Origin: Nissolia schottii
Taxonomy: Eukaryota > Streptophyta > Magnoliopsida > Fabales > Fabaceae
NCBI GenBank assembly: GCA_003254905.1
Contig: QANU01012750.1
Coordinates: 11,231 to 75,230 of the forward strand
Direction: 5' to 3'
Length of the DNA stretch: 64,000 bases
Shown here in pieces: positions 58,458 through 64,000 of this stretch (position 1 is its first letter; each line of letters begins with the position of its first letter). The position numbers were made by a program, and so were the translations under genes. Under the pieces are notes generated by a model, which was not told the origin of the DNA, searched no databases, and was given only the letters and a program-made list of their open reading frames with translations.

Positions 58458-58700
58458 CTCAATAACTGGAAGCTTGAAGACACGAACAGAGTCACGAACA
58501 GCTATCGAAGAATCACGAACAGAGTCCGTCGAAGTAAGCGAAGAAGCAGCGAGCCATGAAGCGTGGTTCAGGTCCGTCGGCGCGAAATCGGAGCCGCTGA
58601 AGCGGTTGCTGTGTGCGGGTTCCAGTGGTGGTGACGCTCACCGTCGAGTAGAGGTGATGCTCGCCGTTGGGTGGAAGCGACGCTCGTCATCGTCATCGCC
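58458..58700 (-). other. Possible foreign first exon upstream of the RPS3a remnant
   Basis: A GC-rich block unlike its AT-rich surroundings. On the minus strand it has about 65 open codons ending VRDSVRVFKLPVIE and then a good donor GTAATTTC (about 58458). The next acceptor downstream is that of the RPS3a exon at 58189. I do not recognise the protein. It carries no native RPS3a N-terminus and has no clear start ATG. It could be captured exon sequence or a promoter/leader of another gene. Confidence 0.3.
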
Positions 58701-58720
58701 GTCGTCGCCAAACAATGATG

Positions 58721-58721
<1 letters not shown>

Positions 58722-58756
<35 letters not shown>
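58722..58756. repeat. (CT)n microsatellite
   Basis: Uninterrupted CT dinucleotide run (GA on the minus strand) just upstream of the GC-rich block. Confidence 0.95.
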
Positions 58757-58760
<4 letters not shown>

Positions 58761-61684
58761 TAAGCTTCAGATTTACTATTAAGATGTTGGTGAAATCCGA
58801 ACGCATATTTTTTTATCGGTAGTTAAATAAAAAATAATTTATTTATAAGTTATTTTTAAAAATTTATTTTGTGATAAATTTCTTTTAATTTGTGTTTTAA
58901 ACAAATTTCTAGTCATCCATAATAATTATATATATATATATATATTATGAGTACTATTTTAAAGTGTGTCTTAAATTATAAATATTAGTTACACTTAATA
59001 ATTATAATTAATTAGTAAAATAAGTATGATCTTTATATTTTAAATAGAGCACACTTATTAAATATGTTTTTTTTAAATTATTTAGATACACAATTTGAGT
59101 GTTATTTTATATATGTGATCAAAAGGTATATTCAAAACTCATCCCAAAAAAATGTGTTTATCTCGACAGACATTAACTGTGATTACAAGAAAAAGGCATT
59201 TTACAATCAATCCAATTACAGTTTGCGACGGTTAAAACCACCGCTAAAGAAATTTATCGGCAGTTCAAACAGGAGGATGTCACAGGAGTTTAGTGGCAAT
59301 TTCCATGTACCACACGGGCAACCATTAGGAAGAGCGATTAACAATGGTTTGAAATCATCGCAGAGCACGTTTGTAGATAACAAGCTTTTCATTTTGCTGC
59401 GGTTAATTTAAGATTTTAAAAAATGTCAAAAAATATTGTGGCTATTGAAAATCGCCGCCAAATTGCAAATTTAAAAAATCCCAAAAATTAATGCTTTAAT
59501 TTCTAACCATTGCCTAATTTAGAATTTGAAAATTACCAAAAATTATTGTCTCGGTTAGAGTTTGATGGACTGTTATCCAAATCTTCAATCAAAATTGTCA
59601 ATGCTAACAATTTTATCATATCTAATACTCCCTCCGTTTCATATTAATTATTGACCTTATTATTTTGGTATTTTTTAAAAGTACTTATCTACTTACTAAA
59701 TTTATAGATCATATTAATTATTTCTTTTCTTGATACATATTGGTGCTACTTGTACACTTTATTTCCATCTGCCATACATTCACTTCGTATTAAATATGTT
59801 TGAATCCATTACAAATCCTTACTCGTTCACGGATCCCCATTCCGCACTTAAACGTGCGTGCACACGCGATTCGCGTTTCTCAATTTTTATTCGCATGCAC
59901 AAACTTTAACAATGTAATTGCACAAACATTAACAGCACAGATGCACAAACATTAACAACATCAAGAACACATATTATATTATGAACAATTTAGTGCACAA
60001 ACTTAAATAAAATAGGTACACAAACATTAACGATATAAAAACACATTTATATTGTGAACAATTTCAGTACACAAACTTTAATAATATAGGTGCACAAACA
60101 TTGGCAACATGGGTATACAAACATTAACAACATGAAAAGCATTGCATAGCAATAGCATAACAAAATCGAATAGTTTTATTGAGAAACATTAACAACACAG
60201 ATGTAGGTGCACAAATATTAACAACACAGATGCACAAACATTAACAACATGAAAAGCGCACATTGTACTATGAACAATTTCAGTGCACAAATTTTAAAAA
60301 CATAGGTGCACGAACATTAACATGAAAAACACATTATGCCGTGAATAATTTCAGTGCACAAATTTTAACAATGTAAGTGCACAAACATTAACAACACAAA
60401 AACAAATATTATGAAATAGTCAACCTTTTATCATCTTAAGCATCCGTAACAGGTAATAGTTCACTCAAACATCTGTAACAAGTAAACTACCATTGTTAAA
60501 GGTAAACCTCACCCATTCCCAACAAAAGTCAACATTTTATCATCTTAATTTCATTTTAATCAACTTGCAGGTGATAAGAGGAGGATGAAGAGGATGACAA
60601 GTGTGGATGAAAAGAAAGAATAAAAAAAAAAGATTAAGGTGATAAGAGGAGGATGAGAATAGGAGGAGAAGGACAATGATGAAAAACGACGATAACAAAT
60701 GAGCTCAAGGTTGAACGCACGTTGTTTATAAATTTGAAAAGTATACGGAATAAGTATTCTAATCATTAATTACATATATTGTGAAGGTGGATGTCCACAG
60801 TGACATAAAATGGGTGTACATAGATCATTTTTGCTTGATATATCCCAATTAAATAAATATTATCTCTCATATTTATCCATTATAATAACTCTAACCATTT
60901 ACATTATAAATGAGGACAATTAAGGAAAATATTATTAATTTTTTTCTTACTTTCACATTTTCCAATTATTTTTTGAATGTATGCATAAAAGAAAAAGTGG
61001 GGAACTAATAAGAAAATGAAGAAGTAGAAAAATTACCAAAGTTATTCAAACAAAGTAAAGGCACTAACAATTGGAAAATGCTCTTTAAGCATATTTAAGG
61101 GGATAAATACATTATCACCCTTCTCACAAAAAAAAAATTATACACCATTGTGTAAAAACTATCATGGATCACATGAAATATACATCACTAATCATTTAAA
61201 AAAAAGGTGATAGAAAGAGAAAAATAATTAATGGTATATACCTCATGTGATCCATTATTTTTTTTATATCATAGTGTATCAAAGACTTTTTCTTCTCACA
61301 ATACATCATGAGGTCAAAGTAAGGCTCATAATGTATTGTGAAAATGATGACAATGTGCTTACACTTTTTATGTCCAAATAGTCAAGTTGTTAATAATTTG
61401 GAGATTCTAAATTGAACTGCCCCTTATTCAAACTCTAATTTCCTTTCGGGAAAAGAAAATTAAGGCAACGGTAAAGGTAAAGCAAATATCATCGTATTAT
61501 TTATTTTACCGCAAACTAACAACCCAAATTGAACTGAAGTAATTATAACGGATATCCATAGTCCAAAACCAAAGAAGAACGACAGTGTGCATTTGGAAAC
61601 AAAAAATAAAAAAATAAATAATAATAATAATAATAAAAAGGAACTTCAACATTTGTCTTGGTTATATCAGGGCTTTCCTCTTCC
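58757..61684. other. Intergenic region between unit 3 and NLR4
   Basis: AT-rich and not shared with units 1 and 2. It contains AT (58927-58945) and TAA (about 61617-61637) microsatellites, GCGACGG-type repeats near 59220-59460, a Stowaway-like end CTCCCTCCGTTTCATATT at about 59628 without a partner, and the tandem repeat below. No gene recognised. Confidence 0.6.
59880..60420. repeat. Degenerate tandem repeat of GTGCACAAACATTAACAACA type
   Basis: More than fifteen variants of TGCACAAACATTAACAAC occur at irregular 20-45 bp spacing, with a higher-order pattern in which AACACATTAT-like and GAACAATTTCAG blocks recur every ~100-120 bp. The core resembles the GTGCACAAACATTAC core of the MITE family at 44208-44746. 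Confidence 0.75.
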
Positions 61685-64000
61685 TCAAAAATCATCTTCA
61701 TCTTCAATTAACTGTTCCTGAAGATCATAGTGTTCATCAATTAAAATACGCTTGATGTGAGATATCTTTGGCCAACACTCTCCAACTTGTCGCTGGTACT
61801 TTCTACATAATTCAGGACAACCTCTGATTTTCAAATATTCAAGGGCGGCGAGGTGATCGATGGCATCCGGGAGAGACATCAACTTTGGACAGTTTCTGAG
61901 CCAAAAGGTCTTTAGAGAACTCACAGTTGACAGCCACTCAGGAAGCATCTCAAGGTTGTAGCAATTAAAGATGATCAAACACTGTAATGTGCTCGCAGAT
62001 CCTTGAAGCCAACCGGGAAAGGTGACCAGGCTTGGAAAAGAATCAAGAGACAGATATTTCAACCTCAAGTTGCAGTTCTCATTCTCATGTCCCTCTAGCA
62101 ATTCCACATTGCCACAGTTTTCGACTTTCAAAGTCTCTAACTGTGGGAAATGGCCAAGTGGCAAAGACTTTAGGTTCCCACAATCTTGAACATCCAGTGT
62201 TCTAAGAGTAGGGAGTTTTATCCTTGCGAAAATGGACTCCAGCTTGTCACAAGATTGAATACATAAATGTCTAAGAGAACTCAGCTTTGCAATGTTACTC
62301 TCAGGCAAAACAGACTGCTTTGTGGTTATCTCCAGTCTTTGGAGGCTGATCAAGTTACTTAATTCTTCTGGCAGTGTTTCAAGCGATGCACACCCATCAA
62401 GACACAACACTTGCAAATTGTGGAGCATGCAAACGGAATCAGGGAGTCTCTTTATTTTCTTATTACAACTCAGAGAGAGAAATCTTAGATGTTTCAACTT
62501 ACCGATGGACTTTGGCAATGTCTCACACGTAGAATCACTCAAATCCAGAAATCGCAAGTATTTGTACATTGACACCCATGCATTCAGTAGAGCTTCACTG
62601 TCAGCTCCTATTCCATCAATAGGAAACATTATGGTTTTCACACATGCTGATTTTGGGGTAGAAGATTTGCCAAGCATAATGTTTTCAGCAAAAGACAGAT
62701 GTTGAACCTTGTCAGGCATATTTTGAATGTCTGAACTGACCAACATACACTCATCTCTTGCAACATGAAGTGCAAGATCATGCACTAAATCATGTATTGA
62801 AAAAAAATAAACAGTGCCTAAGTCGAAAATATCCTGAATGAAAGATCTTGACATTAATTCATACAAATATTGATTGGCAACCTCTTCCAGGGTCTTGTTT
62901 TTGCTTGGTGACGGAAGGAGACCTAGAGCTCCCCAGAGATGAGCCATTCCCAAACTATCATATAGATGATCCTTTGGGAAAAGTGAGAACATAGCAAAAC
63001 ATTGCCTTAAATAGGATGGCATTTGATCATAACTTAATTTTAAAGCAGGTAAAATGTCATCTTTTTTTTGTGGCAAATTCCAAATTTCATTATGCCTCAA
63101 AGATTCCCACTCGCCTATCTCAAGTTTTGAAAATAGTAAACTTCCTAGTGTCCTCACCGCCAAAGGAACTCCTCCGCATTTTTGAACAATTTCTCTTCCA
63201 ATCATGACTAAATGTGGATGTTTTTCTTCTTGTCCTTCTTTAAAAGCCCATTTAACAAACAAAGACAATGAATCCTCCGGAGAAAGGCCTTCTAAATGGT
63301 GTGATGAAGTGGTACCCATCATGGAAGCAATAGCGTGACTACGTGTTGTCACTAAGATTTTACTTCCTTGAGCACCCACTTGTGTTAAATCTCTCAACTC
63401 AACCCATTTAACACGGTCCTCGTTCCATACATCGTCCAAGACGAGTAGAAACTTTTGACCAACAAGTTTATTTCTTAGATGATTTGCTAGTTGCTCCATG
63501 TCTAACTCTCTTAAGTTTTGTGGGCCCACACGAGCATCAACAGAAGCAAACTCGTCAGCACAATTGATGACTTTAATAATCAATTGCCTAACATCAAACT
63601 CATCAGAAACACAGACCCACATTTTCAATGGAAAGGACTCGGTTATCCTCTCATCATTGAACACAAACTTGGCAAGTGTGGTCTTTCCCAAGCCTCCGAT
63701 TCCCACAATGGGGATAACAGAGGCAACACTTGTGTCAGCACCATTAGCATTATGTTGCATCAAGAGCTGTATTATCTCTTCTTTATCATGTTCCCTCCCT
63801 ATCACATCTGACTCAACAACATGAGAGTAAGTCATTTCCCTCCTATGCACAACTCTCCTATCAACTTCAATTTTTTGAAGACCAAACCTATCCTTGTCAG
63901 CTGCAACTCTGTCTAATCTCTCCTTAATTTCTTTAATTTTCTGAGCCAACTTGTAGCGAAAAACAAGTGGATTAGAGCTTGAGATGAAGCGGCCTACCTT
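61685..64000 (-). CDS. NLR4: CC-NB-LRR resistance-type protein, N-terminus outside window
   Basis: The frame is open to the right edge (771 codons visible). The first visible residues KVGRFISSSNPLVF align with residue 102 onward of NLR1, so about 100 residues of coiled coil lie outside; the TTG at 63949 is an internal Leu, not a start. In the visible part: P-loop GIGGLGKTT about 100-108, MWVCVSDEFD, kinase-2 FLLVLDDVW, RNBS-B KILVTTRS, GGVPLA, CFAMFSLFPK and IHD. LRRs follow to the C-terminus. It is clearly more diverged from NLR1-3 than they are from each other and ends in an acidic tail (QEQLIEDEDDF) that they lack. All NB motifs are canonical. Probably a functional intracellular immune receptor. 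Confidence 0.92.
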   Translation of the reverse strand, partial: KVGRFISSSNPLVFRYKLAQKIKEIKERLDRVAADKDRFGLQKIEVDRRVVHRREMTYSHVVESDVIGREHDKEEIIQLLMQHNANGADTSVASVIPIVGIGGLGKTTLAKFVFNDERITESFPLKMWVCVSDEFDVRQLIIKVINCADEFASVDARVGPQNLRELDMEQLANHLRNKLVGQKFLLVLDDVWNEDRVKWVELRDLTQVGAQGSKILVTTRSHAIASMMGTTSSHHLEGLSPEDSLSLFVKWAFKEGQEEKHPHLVMIGREIVQKCGGVPLAVRTLGSLLFSKLEIGEWESLRHNEIWNLPQKKDDILPALKLSYDQMPSYLRQCFAMFSLFPKDHLYDSLGMAHLWGALGLLPSPSKNKTLEEVANQYLYELMSRSFIQDIFDLGTVYFFSIHDLVHDLALHVARDECMLVSSDIQNMPDKVQHLSFAENIMLGKSSTPKSACVKTIMFPIDGIGADSEALLNAWVSMYKYLRFLDLSDSTCETLPKSIGKLKHLRFLSLSCNKKIKRLPDSVCMLHNLQVLCLDGCASLETLPEELSNLISLQRLEITTKQSVLPESNIAKLSSLRHLCIQSCDKLESIFARIKLPTLRTLDVQDCGNLKSLPLGHFPQLETLKVENCGNVELLEGHENENCNLRLKYLSLDSFPSLVTFPGWLQGSASTLQCLIIFNCYNLEMLPEWLSTVSSLKTFWLRNCPKLMSLPDAIDHLAALEYLKIRGCPELCRKYQRQVGECWPKISHIKRILIDEHYDLQEQLIEDEDDF

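Noticed and set aside
58474-58782. 102-codon plus-strand frame ending in Ser/Leu repeats
   Set aside because: It runs into the (CT)n microsatellite. The opposite strand gives a more plausible exon-like frame, itself only tentative.
59880-60420. Regularly spaced repeats considered as a CRISPR-like array
   Set aside because: Units are degenerate with irregular spacing, and this is plant nuclear DNA; it is an ordinary tandem repeat.
63947-63949. Apparent start codon for NLR4
   Set aside because: The codon is TTG and the homologous frame continues to the window edge, matching residues 102-118 of NLR1, so the gene is simply cut by the window.

Overview
The window is plant nuclear DNA, most likely from a legume. 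It is AT-rich, has long intergenic stretches packed with transposons, and carries intron-containing 40S ribosomal protein S3a (eS1) gene remnants. Its only intact protein-coding genes are four large, apparently intronless CC-NB-LRR (CNL) resistance-type genes, all on the minus strand. The legume assignment is an inference from the RGA-type CNL sequences and the transposon families; the sequence alone does not fix a species.

Layout. Three direct repeat units dominate: unit 1 about 1472-16093, unit 2 about 17144-39251, unit 3 about 41014-58295. Each unit has, in + order: an intact CNL (NLR1 1745-4345, NLR2 17424-20015, NLR3 41082-43667); its shared upstream region; a small hAT element; AT-rich spacer; a ~1.5 kb element with long terminal inverted repeats; a Stowaway MITE; a decayed CNL relict with the NB-ARC deleted; a ~280 bp MITE; a GC-rich hAT-like element; a small CACTA-like element; and an RPS3a pseudogene. 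A fourth, more diverged CNL (NLR4, 61685 to the right edge) is cut by the window end and sits beyond unit-3-specific sequence. The left edge (1 to ~1290) looks like the 3' end of a copia-type retrotransposon.

The units differ mainly by insertions made after duplication, and the paralogous units supply the empty sites. Unit 1: a Pack-MULE (6437-8039, 9-bp TSD) holding a two-exon captured gene fragment and a nested hAT element (8-bp TSD), plus a ~0.7 kb inversion. Unit 2: a SINE (13-bp TSD), a TRIM-type LTR element (5-bp TSD) carrying a nested CACTA element (3-bp TSD), and two solo LTRs (5-bp TSDs). Unit 3: a second Mutator-like element (9-bp TSD) and two MITEs in the NLR3 upstream region.

Function. 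The CNLs are expected to be cytoplasmic immune receptors of the RGA type. NLR1-3 are close paralogs (by eye roughly 90% amino-acid identity), and many of their differences fall on the solvent-exposed strand positions of the LRRs, as expected of a locus diversifying its recognition surface. NLR3 has a Gly-to-Ala change in its P-loop. I saw no other functional gene, RNA gene or CRISPR array. The assembly has one 79-N gap and five single Ns that appear to mark unresolved joins.
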